Shown here: positions 1-8,629 of the stretch, one piece after another
Position numbering within the stretch: position 1 is the stretch's first letter
Layout of the letters: each line of letters begins with the position of its first letter
DNA from: JADLGJ01 sp031423615
GTDB lineage: Bacteria; Omnitrophota; Gorgyraeia; Zapsychrales; JANLHA01
Length of the DNA: 62,480 nt
Direction: 5' to 3'
Assembly (NCBI GenBank): GCA_031423615.1
Contig: JANPFV010000041.1
Span: 1-62,480 of the forward strand
Notes under the pieces: model-generated
Databases searched by the model: none
Told to the model about the DNA's origin: nothing
Seen by the model: the letters and a program-made list of their open reading frames with translations, nothing else
Program-made: the position numbers and the translations under genes

Positions 1-1053
1 AGCGCCTTTTTTGAAGGCTTCGAGATATTGCTCGTAAACTTTTTGTTTGATGTCCTTAACATCGCTTTCTACACCGGCGACTTTTGATTTATCGGCGTAG
101 ATGCGGCCAAGTAAGGAGTCTTTGAGCGCTTTCTTGTACCAAGCGGCAAGAATGACACTTTGATAAACTTGGCGGGTTTGGGCAAAGTTTTTGCCGGTGT
201 TGACTTCTTCGACGAGCTTGGGCAAGATCATTTCGCGAAAAACGGCGGTGGAAAGATTGCTTACGTCGCGGGAAAAATCGGATGAAGAAGGGTCGATTCC
301 TATCTCACGAGGGTCAGTCCCCTGTAAAGCGGGGACAGACCCTGTGGATGACACTTGTAAAACGGGGGCAGACCCTGTGGATGACACTTGAGATGACAGA
401 TTGTAGTCCTCATCCAGCATAACATTAAGCTTGCTTTCGGTGATGTAGGCAAAGCCGTCTTTTTCTACGACGGTGGCCCCATCAGGAATAATCCAGACTT
501 TGTTAAATGTGCTCAAGGGAATTTCCGTTGTGCCGAATTGTTTTTTGGCGCGGGCTTTGACTTCATTCCAAAACTTCTGTCCCAATTCTTTATCAGGATT
601 GGTCAACGACGAGGCAAGCTGTTTTAAAATATAATCCTGCTCCAGCATTTGCCGGCCCATTTCGGTTTGGCCCAGCGCATCAGGAATGATCCGGTCTTTT
701 TCATACGGAGAAAGGTTGACCCAAGCGTCTTTGTCAGGGATGGTCATAGACGCCAAAAAATATTTGATCAGCTTGGTGCTTTCTTCTTTTAAGCGGTCAT
801 TATTGATTGTGTCCTGCCCGCGATCAACGATGAAATCAAACAAAAGCGGATTCTCCGGATGGACCGTCATACCTCTTAATACCGGCGGCTGAAAAACAGG
901 GGTAAGCCAAATCGATTGCCCCGGAGCGGGAAGATTGGGCAAAATCTGCGCACCCGAGGGCGAGGCGATCATCGACAAGCCAAACGTCGTGAGGACGAAA
1001 AGGCTTACCGTTTTGCGGAAAAATGATGGCTTTTTACGATTCAAGAAATTCAT
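1..1053 (-). CDS. Secreted protein of unknown function, C-terminus beyond the window edge
   Basis: An open frame of 351 codons runs from ATG at 1053 off the left edge without a stop. The start is supported by an AAGGA box 7 bases upstream. The N-terminus is basic (MNFLNRKKPSFFRK) followed by a hydrophobic stretch ending near SPSGAQ, which looks like a Sec signal peptide. The rest is soluble and charged, with no motif I recognise. Residues of about 222-243 are two tandem copies of an 11-residue unit (VSSTGSxPxLQ) encoded by a 33-bp repeat that belongs to a palindromic element (see the repeat entry). It is separated from lpxI by about 440 bases, so it is probably its own transcription unit. Function unknown; exported location is inferred. 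Confidence 0.75.
   Translation of the reverse strand, partial: MNFLNRKKPSFFRKTVSLFVLTTFGLSMIASPSGAQILPNLPAPGQSIWLTPVFQPPVLRGMTVHPENPLLFDFIVDRGQDTINNDRLKEESTKLIKYFLASMTIPDKDAWVNLSPYEKDRIIPDALGQTEMGRQMLEQDYILKQLASSLTNPDKELGQKFWNEVKARAKKQFGTTEIPLSTFNKVWIIPDGATVVEKDGFAYITESKLNVMLDEDYNLSSQVSSTGSAPVLQVSSTGSVPALQGTDPREIGIDPSSSDFSRDVSNLSTAVFREMILPKLVEEVNTGKNFAQTRQVYQSVILAAWYKKALKDSLLGRIYADKSKVAGVESDVKDIKQKVYEQYLEAFKKGA
311..388 (-). repeat. Palindromic REP-like element with 33-bp tandem duplication inside a CDS
   Basis: Bases 323-355 and 356-388 are two adjacent 33-bp copies differing at two positions. The left flank (gggtcagtcccc, 311-322) pairs with ggggacagaccc inside the first copy with one mismatch, giving a hairpin. 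The unit is exactly 11 codons and keeps the host frame open. This resembles small palindromic elements that spread in frame through genes. Whether the same unit occurs elsewhere in this genome cannot be seen here. Confidence 0.7.
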
Positions 1054-1283
1054 GAAGAATCCTTTTGTTGAGGTTCTGAAAATAATTAGTGCCTGTCACT
1101 ATATTCTACAGAAGGAAAGAAAATCTGGTGGTTGCTACTTGACTTAATATGGCTAAGAGAAGAATGACACGCTAAAAGAATAACATTCTAGGAGAAATAA
1201 TGCAAAAGATTTTTTCTTCTCAACATGCACAAAGAATAGGTACAGTATGCACATTTGTCCCGGTTTATGTCAGAGCGGATGGG
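1054..1283. other. Intergenic region upstream of the secreted protein gene
   Basis: No convincing gene is seen. An imperfect palindrome agtgcctgtcact lies near 1089-1101. On the minus strand, TAGAAT or TATAGT at about 1100-1112 could serve as a -10 for the 1053 gene, but no good -35 accompanies it. A plus-strand open frame that starts at 1200 runs antisense into lpxI and has no family features. Confidence 0.4.
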
Positions 1284-1493
1284 TCACCACTTGACGGCCA
1301 AGCGGTTATTGAGCAATTCTTGATTAAGAAAAATCCCTTCGGCGACGACGCAAGCCGGATCGGTTTCGCCTATTTTATAAAAAACATCGGCCAAATAACG
1401 GCCGCACTTGTCATCCTTGTATGTTTTGAAAATGACAAAAGCGCATTGGGAAAGCCGTTTCTCGACGAATCTTTAATCAGCCTCAACTTCCCC
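1284..1493 (-). pseudogene. Decayed fragment of a staphylococcal-nuclease-like (SNase) domain
   Basis: Just after the lpxI stop, one minus-strand frame reads like the C-terminal half of a SNase/thermonuclease domain. It has FVEKRLSQ, then KTYKDDKCGRYLADVF (family consensus DKYGRYLA), then GIFLNQELLNNRLAVKW and a TGA at 1284-1286. The same frame carries a TAA at 1473-1475, has no start codon with a ribosome binding site, and lacks the N-terminal half with the catalytic Arg and Asp residues. Tyr of YGRYLA is Cys here. The visible features fit a gene remnant left downstream of lpxI. A programmed use is unlikely. The family call rests on motif recognition only. Confidence 0.55.
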
Positions 1494-1495
1494 GG

Positions 1496-2305
1496 TTATG
1501 AAGCAAGAATTGTAATGCCGGATCGGTTGGCCATTTTTACACAAGTACCGCGATCAATAATGAGCGTCTTATGGGCTTCGATGGCGAGGCATTGGGCCTT
1601 GACCCGGATCATATTTTGGATTGTGCGCGGCCCGATGACAGGAATATCAAAACGGAAATCTTGTCCGGGCTTGCTCATTTTCACGACGACCGCGCCTTGA
1701 CGGGCGATTTCTCCACCGCGGCGGATACAGCGGTCAGTCCCTTCCATCGCTTCAATCGCCACAATGGCCTTTTCTTTAATGACCACGGTCTGTCCCACAT
1801 CTAATCCACCCATGGCTTTGGCGATCGTGCGGCCAAATTCAATATCGCCCAGTTCCGCAAGAGTCGGGCCCCGACGGGTCAATGTTCCCTGAGGCGCTAA
1901 ATATTCTTTCAATAAAAACGTGGAATCCAAAAGCTCCAGACCTTCGGTTTTTAATTTCTCCGCCACCGCCCGAAAGATCGTGTCCGCTTTGCGGTCTTCC
2001 AAGGCTTTCATCAGATCTTTGAATTCCTCTTCCTGCGCGATATTCTTATCAAAAAGATTTTTCTGATTGACCTGACCAGCCATGATCACCCGCGTAACCC
2101 CGCGGTCTTTGAGATAGGAAAAAAGTTTCTTAAGTTCGCCCACCTTAAACCAGGCCATTTCATCCGTGAAAGGCTTGAGTAAAAAAGAGGTGTCGCCTTT
2201 GACCGCCGCGGCCACAACCTTCATATTTTGCCGACGGGCTTCGCGGGCGAAGAGGATGGGAAATTTGCCGTTGCCGGCGATAAGGCCGATGGTTTCGTTG
2301 CTCAT
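1496..2305 (-). CDS. lpxI: UDP-2,3-diacylglucosamine pyrophosphatase LpxI
   Basis: LpxI hydrolyses UDP-2,3-diacylglucosamine to lipid X and UMP in lipid A synthesis; it replaces LpxH in lineages that lack it. The 269-residue protein has the family's N-terminal start (TIGLIAGNGKFPILFA), the middle GPTLAELGDIEFG region and the C-terminal catalytic-domain motif RFDIPVIGPRT, followed by a typical ending (TLIIDRGTCVKMANRSGI). Length fits the family at about 270-285. ATG at 2305 lies 8 bases after the lpxA stop, so it is the last gene of the lpxD-lpxC/fabZ-lpxA-lpxI operon. A SNase remnant follows it directly. Confidence 0.93.
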   Translation of the reverse strand: MSNETIGLIAGNGKFPILFAREARRQNMKVVAAAVKGDTSFLLKPFTDEMAWFKVGELKKLFSYLKDRGVTRVIMAGQVNQKNLFDKNIAQEEEFKDLMKALEDRKADTIFRAVAEKLKTEGLELLDSTFLLKEYLAPQGTLTRRGPTLAELGDIEFGRTIAKAMGGLDVGQTVVIKEKAIVAIEAMEGTDRCIRRGGEIARQGAVVVKMSKPGQDFRFDIPVIGPRTIQNMIRVKAQCLAIEAHKTLIIDRGTCVKMANRSGITILAS

Positions 2306-2312
2306 TCTTTTT

Positions 2313-3098
2313 TTACGAGCACAATCCGCGCTTGGTGGTTTTGGCGAAAAAAATCAAGTGCTCCAATTCAGGGCATGGGGGAACATCCTTGATGATCTGC
2401 TCAATCGCGTGGGTCTTGGTCAAGCCGGAATGAAAAAGGATCTTAAAGGCGAGCTTTAAACTTTTGACGGATTCACGGGGGACTTTGGCGCGCTCTAAAC
2501 CGACAGTATTGAGTTTAAAAACCTTTGCGGGATGACCGTCGCACATGGAAAAAGGCGGAATGTCCTGCACGACCTTGGAACATCCGCCGATGATAGACAA
2601 ACGGCCCAACCGTACAAATTGATGCACCGCGCTCAAACCGCCGACGATGGCGCTGTCCTCCGTCGTGACATGTCCGGCCAAGGTGCCGACATTGGCGAGA
2701 ATACAGTAATTTCCCACGATACAATCATGGGCCACATGGGAGTTGGCCATAAAAAGATTATTATTCCCAACAACGGTCTTGCGTCCGCCTTCAATCGTCC
2801 CGGTATTCATGGTCACGTATTCCCGGATCACATTGTTATCGCCGATGATGAGTTCCACATCATCATGTTCAGAATATTTCTTGTCCTGCGGTGCGGAACC
2901 GATAATGGCCCCGGTAAAAATCTGGCAATGGCGGCCCATTGTCGTCTGGCCGTCTAAAACGCAATGGTTCCCGATGCGGCATCCGTCGCCGATAGAAACC
3001 TTGGGGCCGATCACGGAATAAGCGCCAATAGTCACGTCCGCGCCTAATTTGGCGTCGGAATGAATGACCGCGGTTTTGTGAATTTTTTCAGTTTCCAT
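2313..3098 (-). CDS. lpxA: UDP-N-acetylglucosamine acyltransferase LpxA
   Basis: This enzyme transfers a 3-hydroxyacyl chain from ACP to UDP-GlcNAc, the first step of lipid A synthesis, in the cytoplasm. The 261-residue protein is a left-handed beta helix of hexapeptide repeats (residues 10-190) with a helical C-terminal domain. His124 in SHVAHDCIVGN matches the catalytic His125 of the E. coli enzyme. Length is the family norm. ATG at 3098 follows the lpxC-fabZ stop by 9 bases. It sits between lpxC-fabZ and lpxI in one operon, so the whole early pathway can be co-expressed. Confidence 0.97.
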   Translation of the reverse strand: METEKIHKTAVIHSDAKLGADVTIGAYSVIGPKVSIGDGCRIGNHCVLDGQTTMGRHCQIFTGAIIGSAPQDKKYSEHDDVELIIGDNNVIREYVTMNTGTIEGGRKTVVGNNNLFMANSHVAHDCIVGNYCILANVGTLAGHVTTEDSAIVGGLSAVHQFVRLGRLSIIGGCSKVVQDIPPFSMCDGHPAKVFKLNTVGLERAKVPRESVKSLKLAFKILFHSGLTKTHAIEQIIKDVPPCPELEHLIFFAKTTKRGLCS

Positions 3099-3107
3099 AG
3101 GAGCCTG

Positions 3108-4445
3108 TCAGTCTTTGTTTAAAAAATCCGCATCAACAAAAGAAACCATGAATTCCGCCTCGGCCGCGACTTCCTCGCCGACGCGGGCCACCCCTTTGAA
3201 TTGAGCGGTGCGGGAACGATCCCGAATCATGTCCGTTTCTAAGATCAATTGCTCGCCGGGAACGACCAGTTTGCGAAACTTGACCTTGTCAACGGACATA
3301 AACAGGGCCACTTTACCACGATGGTCAGGATTCGTCAACACCAGAACCCCGCCGGTTTGCGCCAGAGCCTCGATCATCAGAACACCCGGCATGACCGGGC
3401 GCGTCGGGAAGTGCCCGGGGAAAAAATTTTCGTTCATCGTGACATTTTTGATGCCGATGGCTTTTTTACCGCGTTGCAAATGAACGATCCGGTCGACAAA
3501 CAAAAAAGGATAACGGTGGGGCAAAATTTTCATGATCTGGCCAACATCCAGTTCCGTGCAATCACCCAAACTGCAATCCGGTAAAAAAAAGTCCGGCGCA
3601 GTGTTTTCCTTTTGCGAAACAATTTTTTTCAAAAGCTCGAGATTTAAATTGTGTCCGCTTTTCGTGGCGGAAATATTGGCCCGGATCGGTTGGCCGGCGA
3701 GGTAAAGGTCCCCAATTAAATCCAAGGCCTTGTGCCTGGCGAACTCATCGGTAAAACGCAAGGTATTGTCAATGACACCCTTTTCGCCCACAACAATGGT
3801 GTTCTCGTACGTCGCGCCCAAACCAAGATTCTGTTTCCTCAATTCCTGCGCCTCAGCTTCGAGACAAAATGTCCTGCAAGGCGCGATCTCCCTTTCAAAA
3901 ATATCCGGCGTCACCGTCGCCGCATAATATTGACTGCGCATAAGAGGATGAGGATAATCCAAAAGATAGGAAACCCGGTAACCGGGGTCGGGCAAGGCGA
4001 CAATGGAAACATCCCCGCGGCTGACGACAACGGGCTCTTTGACCTCAATCCATTTGCGGGGAACATTTTGTTCGGCAATTCCCGCGTTCTTGATGGCCTT
4101 TAAAAATTCCAGACTGCTGCCGTCTAAAAGCGGCAACTCTGCCGCGTCTGTTTCAACAATCACATTGTCTATTTCCAGTCCGCCCAGAGCGCTCATCAAA
4201 TGTTCCACGGTGTGAATAAAAATATTTCCCGTGCCGATGGTCGTACAACGCGGCATACCCGAATCCAAACGGATGGTGTCTACACCGACTTTGATACGCG
4301 GTTGGCCGGGCAAATCCATACGGATAAAAATTATCCCTGAATTTTCCGGCGCCGGCTTAAGGACAATTTTGACCGGAAGGCCGGTATGCAGGCCGCGTCC
4401 GCTCAAGGAAAATTCTTTAGCTATAGTTTTTTGTTGGTCGGCCAT
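3108..4445 (-). CDS. lpxC/fabZ: Bifunctional UDP-3-O-acyl-GlcNAc deacetylase / 3-hydroxyacyl-ACP dehydratase (LpxC-FabZ fusion)
   Basis: The 445-residue protein joins two enzymes. Residues 1-275 are LpxC, the zinc deacetylase that commits precursor to lipid A: Glu81-His82 in HTVEHL, His238 and Asp242 in FARHKALDLIGD, and His265 in SGHNLNLEL match the catalytic and metal residues. Residues 300-445 are FabZ, the dehydratase of fatty acid elongation, with ILPHRYPFLFVDR, catalytic His345 in PGHFP and Glu359 in VLMIEALAQ. The same fusion is known in Bacteroidota and some other diderms. Both parts draw on hydroxyacyl-ACP, so fusion may balance lipid A against phospholipid supply. It lies between lpxD (7-base gap) and lpxA. 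Confidence 0.96.
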   Translation of the reverse strand: MADQQKTIAKEFSLSGRGLHTGLPVKIVLKPAPENSGIIFIRMDLPGQPRIKVGVDTIRLDSGMPRCTTIGTGNIFIHTVEHLMSALGGLEIDNVIVETDAAELPLLDGSSLEFLKAIKNAGIAEQNVPRKWIEVKEPVVVSRGDVSIVALPDPGYRVSYLLDYPHPLMRSQYYAATVTPDIFEREIAPCRTFCLEAEAQELRKQNLGLGATYENTIVVGEKGVIDNTLRFTDEFARHKALDLIGDLYLAGQPIRANISATKSGHNLNLELLKKIVSQKENTAPDFFLPDCSLGDCTELDVGQIMKILPHRYPFLFVDRIVHLQRGKKAIGIKNVTMNENFFPGHFPTRPVMPGVLMIEALAQTGGVLVLTNPDHRGKVALFMSVDKVKFRKLVVPGEQLILETDMIRDRSRTAQFKGVARVGEEVAAEAEFMVSFVDADFLNKD

Positions 4446-4452
4446 AAAAAAT

Positions 4453-5487
4453 TTATTTCTTTATCTTTTCTTCCAGTTCTGCAATCCGCTTTTTCAAATC
4501 CATAAGGATTTCCACATAGTGGGGCAAACGCTGTACCGCGGCATTGACTCTTTTGGCCTCCGCCAACGGTTTAGCCGGAAATCCCCAATAAACTGAATCC
4601 GGCGGCACCGAATTGGGAACGCCGGATTTTGCGGCGATGATGGAATTTTTACCGATGGTAATATGTCCCACCAAACCCGCCTGCCCCGCCAAAGTCACAT
4701 TGTCCTCTAAGACTGTTGAACCGGAAATGCCCGCCTGGGAAACGATGATGCAGTTCTCACCGGTGCGGACATTGTGGGCGATCTGCACGAGATTGTCGAT
4801 TTTTGTGCCTTTCCCGACGACGGTTTTGTCAAAACGCGCCCGGTCGATTGTGACATTGGCACCAATCTCGACGTCATCCTGAATTTCCACAATTCCGATT
4901 TGCGGAATCTTGACATTGACCCCTTTGACATTGGCAAAACCAAAACCATCCGAACCGATGACTGTACCGCTGTGAATAATAACCCGCGAACCGATTACGA
5001 TCCGTTCGCGAATGGTCACATGAGGATAAACCAAACAATCCTTTCCCAGAACGGTCCCTTGTCCGATAAAGCTCAATGCGCCAATGACCGTATTATCGTC
5101 GAGCATCACGTCATCCGCAATGATCGCATAAGCTCCCACCGCTACATTTTTTCCCAAACGGACATTTTGACCGATGATGGCGGTTTGATGAATACCCTTG
5201 ACGACGGGCTCCTGGGTTTTTAAAAAATTTTCCGCGATCCTTGAAAAGGCCAAAGAAGGGTTTTCGACGACAATCGCGGGTAGATTTCCGGTGTTAACAC
5301 CCAAAGCGACAATGACCCCCGAAGCCTGGGTTTTTTCCAGAAGAGACGCATACTTGGCATTCGCCAAAAAAGTCAAATCCCCGGACTTGGCTTCTTTGAT
5401 CCCGGACAGGCCAGTAATCACAAGCGTAGCGTCGCCCGTGACCTTTCCGTCGACGATTTTAGCGATGTCGGACAATGTTTTATGCAT
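4453..5487 (-). CDS. lpxD: UDP-3-O-(3-hydroxyacyl)glucosamine N-acyltransferase LpxD
   Basis: LpxD adds the second hydroxyacyl chain to the glucosamine 2-amino group in lipid A synthesis. The 344-residue protein has the N-terminal uridine-binding domain (residues 1-95, with GDLTFLANAKYA), a hexapeptide beta helix (about 100-300) and a short C-terminal helix ending in a lysine-rich coil. His238 in NLVQIAHNVR matches the catalytic His239 of E. coli. ATG at 5487 is preceded by a spacer with a strong hairpin that separates it from the skp gene. It begins the lpxD-lpxC/fabZ-lpxA-lpxI run. Confidence 0.97.
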   Translation of the reverse strand: MHKTLSDIAKIVDGKVTGDATLVITGLSGIKEAKSGDLTFLANAKYASLLEKTQASGVIVALGVNTGNLPAIVVENPSLAFSRIAENFLKTQEPVVKGIHQTAIIGQNVRLGKNVAVGAYAIIADDVMLDDNTVIGALSFIGQGTVLGKDCLVYPHVTIRERIVIGSRVIIHSGTVIGSDGFGFANVKGVNVKIPQIGIVEIQDDVEIGANVTIDRARFDKTVVGKGTKIDNLVQIAHNVRTGENCIIVSQAGISGSTVLEDNVTLAGQAGLVGHITIGKNSIIAAKSGVPNSVPPDSVYWGFPAKPLAEAKRVNAAVQRLPHYVEILMDLKKRIAELEEKIKK

Positions 5488-5521
5488 AATTTAAAAAAAT
5501 AGCGCCTTAGCTTTATTACCG

Positions 5522-5568
5522 AAAGAGCAAGAATGAATTGTCAAGTGTCAAATCCATTCTTGCTCTTT
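5522..5568 (-). terminator. Perfect 14-bp inverted repeat between skp and lpxD
   Basis: Arms 5522-5535 and 5555-5568 (aaagagcaagaatg and its exact complement) enclose a 19-base loop. On the minus strand the hairpin follows the skp stop and is flanked by A-rich and T-rich sequence, so it may act as a terminator or attenuator. The loop holds two TTGACA-like -35 sequences on the minus strand, so part of it could also serve lpxD transcription. Confidence 0.5.
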
Positions 5569-5598
5569 AAATTTAAAAGATGGCGCGGTTGCGACAGA

Positions 5599-6132
5599 TT
5601 ACTTCTTTTTGTTGCCGGCATTAAAATTCGCGTTGAGAATTTCTAAGACCTGACTGGAAACGTCCATGCCGTCGGCTCCATAAACCAATACGCGGTCATT
5701 GAAAATAATGTCGTACTTTTCCTTTTTCGCAAAATCGCTGGTGACTTTTTCGATTTCCAGTAAGATCTCGCGAATTTTGTCATCCCGCTGTTTTTTCAAA
5801 TCGGTTTGCTGCGCCTGGTCGAAACTGCTCGAATCATTGCGCATCGCATCAAGATCCTTGACCACTTTTTCTTTTTCATCATCCTTTAAAAGCGCCATCT
5901 TATTCTGCAGTTCTTTGATCTTGTCAATCTTTTCATTGCGCGCTTTTTCATAATCCTTGGTTTTTCCCTCGAGAACAGCGTCATAATCCTTGGTTCTCTG
6001 ATAATTGTCAAACACCTTGCTCAAATCCATGACCCCGATCTTTTTAGCTCCCAAAGCGCCTTGCGCCTGGGCGCCCGCGCAAAACATCACAGTCAATGCC
6101 ACGGTTAAAAGACCTGTTTTAAAATTTTTCAC
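5599..6132 (-). CDS. skp: OmpH/Skp family periplasmic chaperone
   Basis: Skp-type proteins are trimeric periplasmic holdases that escort unfolded outer-membrane proteins to the BAM complex. The 177-residue protein has a signal peptide (MKNFKTGLLTVALTVMF to AGAQAQ), a short beta segment (KKIGVMDLSKVFDNY) and then a long, highly charged coiled coil of about residues 45-140, as in Skp tentacles. The start is GTG at 6132, chosen because AAGGAGGACGCA lies directly upstream. It follows bamA and precedes lpxD, the same neighbourhood as in E. coli (bamA-skp-lpxD). Confidence 0.93.
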   Translation of the reverse strand: MKNFKTGLLTVALTVMFCAGAQAQGALGAKKIGVMDLSKVFDNYQRTKDYDAVLEGKTKDYEKARNEKIDKIKELQNKMALLKDDEKEKVVKDLDAMRNDSSSFDQAQQTDLKKQRDDKIREILLEIEKVTSDFAKKEKYDIIFNDRVLVYGADGMDVSSQVLEILNANFNAGNKKK

Positions 6133-6186
6133 TGCGTCCTCCTTATGATTGTTGGGTGATATTTAACCTAAAATCGTAAATCGGTT

Positions 6187-8622
6187 TCAGAAGCCCCGGC
6201 TGACACTGAAATAAAACTTCCCGGTTTTCTTTTCTGACCCCGGCACGGTGTCAAAAGGGATACCGTAATCTAAATTGACCGGACCGATGGGCGTTTTGAC
6301 GCGCAAACCAAAACCCGCGCCGCTTTTAAAACTGCCCGAACCGAAATCCGACATCTTGCTCCAAACGTTACCGGTGTCAAAAAAGGTCGCTAATTTCACA
6401 AAGTTGATGACCGGGATCGTATACTCGATATTTCCGATCAACATACTTTCCCCGCCGATCGGGTCATTGTTCGCCGGATCCACCGGCCCCACAGCGCGCT
6501 CATCATAACCACGGATGGTCCGCTCGCCCCCGGCGTAAAACCTTTCAAAAATCGGCACCTTTTGCGAATTACCGTAGGCGTCCTGAAGGCCGGCACGAAA
6601 ACGGAATTCCAGCGTTGAATCAAATTTAAACGGAATATTATAACTGTTGCGCGTGGATAAGCGATAAAAATCTTTGTCCCCGCCGAAAATCCCTCCCGCA
6701 AAATCAACCCCGCCGCTCAAATAGAGACCTTTAGACGGGGAAATACTGCTGTCGCGCCAATCGGTCGCCCAATTGAATCCTAAAAGACTTAACGTATTGT
6801 TTCCTTCTTCCGCCTTTAAGTCCGCAGAAACATTGCTGTCGAAATCGGAAATTTGAATCTTTTCCCGTCGGTACGTTACCCCGCCCGAACTGTACTCCCC
6901 GAAACGACGTCCCAAACGCAAATCCCCGCCCAGACGTTTTTCATTATAGCCATACCCTACACTCTGTGCCTTGTCGTGCTTGGTCAAATAAGCGTCAAAC
7001 CCGGCGGAAACAGGATAATCAAAAAGCCAAGGTTCCGTAAAACTCAAACGCGTATTACTGCGGGTGGAACCCGCTTCCAAGCGCATAGAAAGATTTTGCC
7101 CGGCGCCGGTAAAACTCGGCCAATTGGCAAAATCAAAATTCTTCTGTTCGATTTCGGCAAAACCCACGAATTGATCGACCGTGCTATAACCAGCCCCGAA
7201 GGAAAACGAACCCGTCTTGGCTTCTTTGACGAGAACAATAAGGTTTTTCTTGTCCGGTGTGTCCGTGTCCTCGATATCATAATTCACATCTTCAAAATAT
7301 CCCAAATTGCGCAGGCGTTCTTTACTGCGCCGGAGTTTGGAACCGTCAAAACGGTCACCGGGAAAAAGACGCAATTCCCGGCGGATCACGATATCGCGGG
7401 TGCGGTCATTGCCCTGGATTTTGACCTGACTGATGTAAGCCAAATCTCCTTCGGTGATGTCTAAACGCACATCGACTTTGCCCGTCTTAGCATTGAGCGA
7501 CGCGCTGTCTCGCACATTGACAAAAATATAACCCGCGTCAAAATACAACGAACGGATATTGGAAATATCAACGGTCAGTTTATCGCGGCTGAAAATGCCT
7601 TTTTCCTTGATTTCCTTCATCGCCTCAAAAATCTTTTCACTCGAAATAATAATGTTTCCAACGAGGGCAATCTTTTCGACATAATAGCGCTGGCCTTCGT
7701 GAATGTGGACCTTGACCAGCCGGCTGGAATCATTGATTTCTTCGGCCTCATAGGTTACGGTCGCATCAATAAACCCTTCTTTTTCATAAAAGGACTTCAA
7801 GCGTTCCATGTCTTCATCCAGGACGTCGCTTTTCATAAATCCGGAATTAAACATCCAGGCGTAACGGCTTTTCATCACCTTGATCAAACGCTTGCGGGTA
7901 AACGTCTGATTGCCGTCCATCAGAATATTCTTGATCTTGACCCGGAAACCTTCCTTGATAATAAAATGGACATTAATTTTATTATTGATCTCATCGCGTT
8001 TGGTTTCGACGCTGATCTTAGCCTGCGACAAACCTTTCTTGGCGTAAAGCTCCTCGATGGTCCGGATGTCGTCATTCAACGTTTTATTGTCCAAAAACTT
8101 TCCTTTGACGGTCTTAATTTTGCTTAAAATCCCGGAGGGTTTAAGAAATTTTAATTTCGTAAAAGTGATGTGGTCGACGATTTCTTTTTCAACAACGATA
8201 AAAACGACCTTGTATCCGCCGGGCACATCTTGCCGGTCAACGCTGACATCGGAAAAATAACCCGTATTGTAAAGGCGTTTTAAGTCGTCGCTGATCATGG
8301 CCTGATTATAATCTTGCGCGACTCTGGTCTTGATCTTGGCTAAAATCGTGGCCAGACCGATACTCTTATTCCCCTGGACTTCAACGGCTTTAACTTCTCT
8401 TTTTGCCACGACAGGAGCAGGTTGTTCCACCGCAGCGGGAGTCGGTTCGGTCCTGTCGGTCATTTTAGGAAGGACAAGCGCGGGGTTAATTTCAGGATTT
8501 TCGGAATTTATGGAATTAACGGCTTGGACGGTTTCTTTTTCTTCCGCGCCTTGAGCCGCACAAATCCGTGCAGGAATAAAAGTACTTAAAATGAATATAG
8601 ATACAATAATAGTTTTTGACAT
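6187..8622 (-). CDS. bamA: Outer membrane protein assembly factor BamA
   Basis: BamA is the outer-membrane core of the machinery that folds and inserts beta-barrel proteins. From ATG at 8622 the protein has 811 residues: a signal peptide (MSKTIIVSIFILSTF), a low-complexity linker, five POTRA domains (about residues 75-430) and a 16-strand Omp85 barrel to the end. The barrel carries FYAGGERTIRGYDERAVGP, which holds the conserved RGY of the Omp85 loop, and ends in FYFSVSRGF with C-terminal Phe. An earlier ATG at 8658 is possible but would overlap dnaB and the promoter. A consensus promoter ends at the start codon, so the mRNA should be leaderless. skp and lpxD follow. Confidence 0.95.
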   Translation of the reverse strand: MSKTIIVSIFILSTFIPARICAAQGAEEKETVQAVNSINSENPEINPALVLPKMTDRTEPTPAAVEQPAPVVAKREVKAVEVQGNKSIGLATILAKIKTRVAQDYNQAMISDDLKRLYNTGYFSDVSVDRQDVPGGYKVVFIVVEKEIVDHITFTKLKFLKPSGILSKIKTVKGKFLDNKTLNDDIRTIEELYAKKGLSQAKISVETKRDEINNKINVHFIIKEGFRVKIKNILMDGNQTFTRKRLIKVMKSRYAWMFNSGFMKSDVLDEDMERLKSFYEKEGFIDATVTYEAEEINDSSRLVKVHIHEGQRYYVEKIALVGNIIISSEKIFEAMKEIKEKGIFSRDKLTVDISNIRSLYFDAGYIFVNVRDSASLNAKTGKVDVRLDITEGDLAYISQVKIQGNDRTRDIVIRRELRLFPGDRFDGSKLRRSKERLRNLGYFEDVNYDIEDTDTPDKKNLIVLVKEAKTGSFSFGAGYSTVDQFVGFAEIEQKNFDFANWPSFTGAGQNLSMRLEAGSTRSNTRLSFTEPWLFDYPVSAGFDAYLTKHDKAQSVGYGYNEKRLGGDLRLGRRFGEYSSGGVTYRREKIQISDFDSNVSADLKAEEGNNTLSLLGFNWATDWRDSSISPSKGLYLSGGVDFAGGIFGGDKDFYRLSTRNSYNIPFKFDSTLEFRFRAGLQDAYGNSQKVPIFERFYAGGERTIRGYDERAVGPVDPANNDPIGGESMLIGNIEYTIPVINFVKLATFFDTGNVWSKMSDFGSGSFKSGAGFGLRVKTPIGPVNLDYGIPFDTVPGSEKKTGKFYFSVSRGF

Positions 8623-8629
8623 GACCATG

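Noticed and set aside
1200..1700. Plus-strand open frame of 166 codons opposite lpxI
   Set aside because: It overlaps a certain gene on the other strand, has no family motif, and its residue mix is that of an antisense frame.
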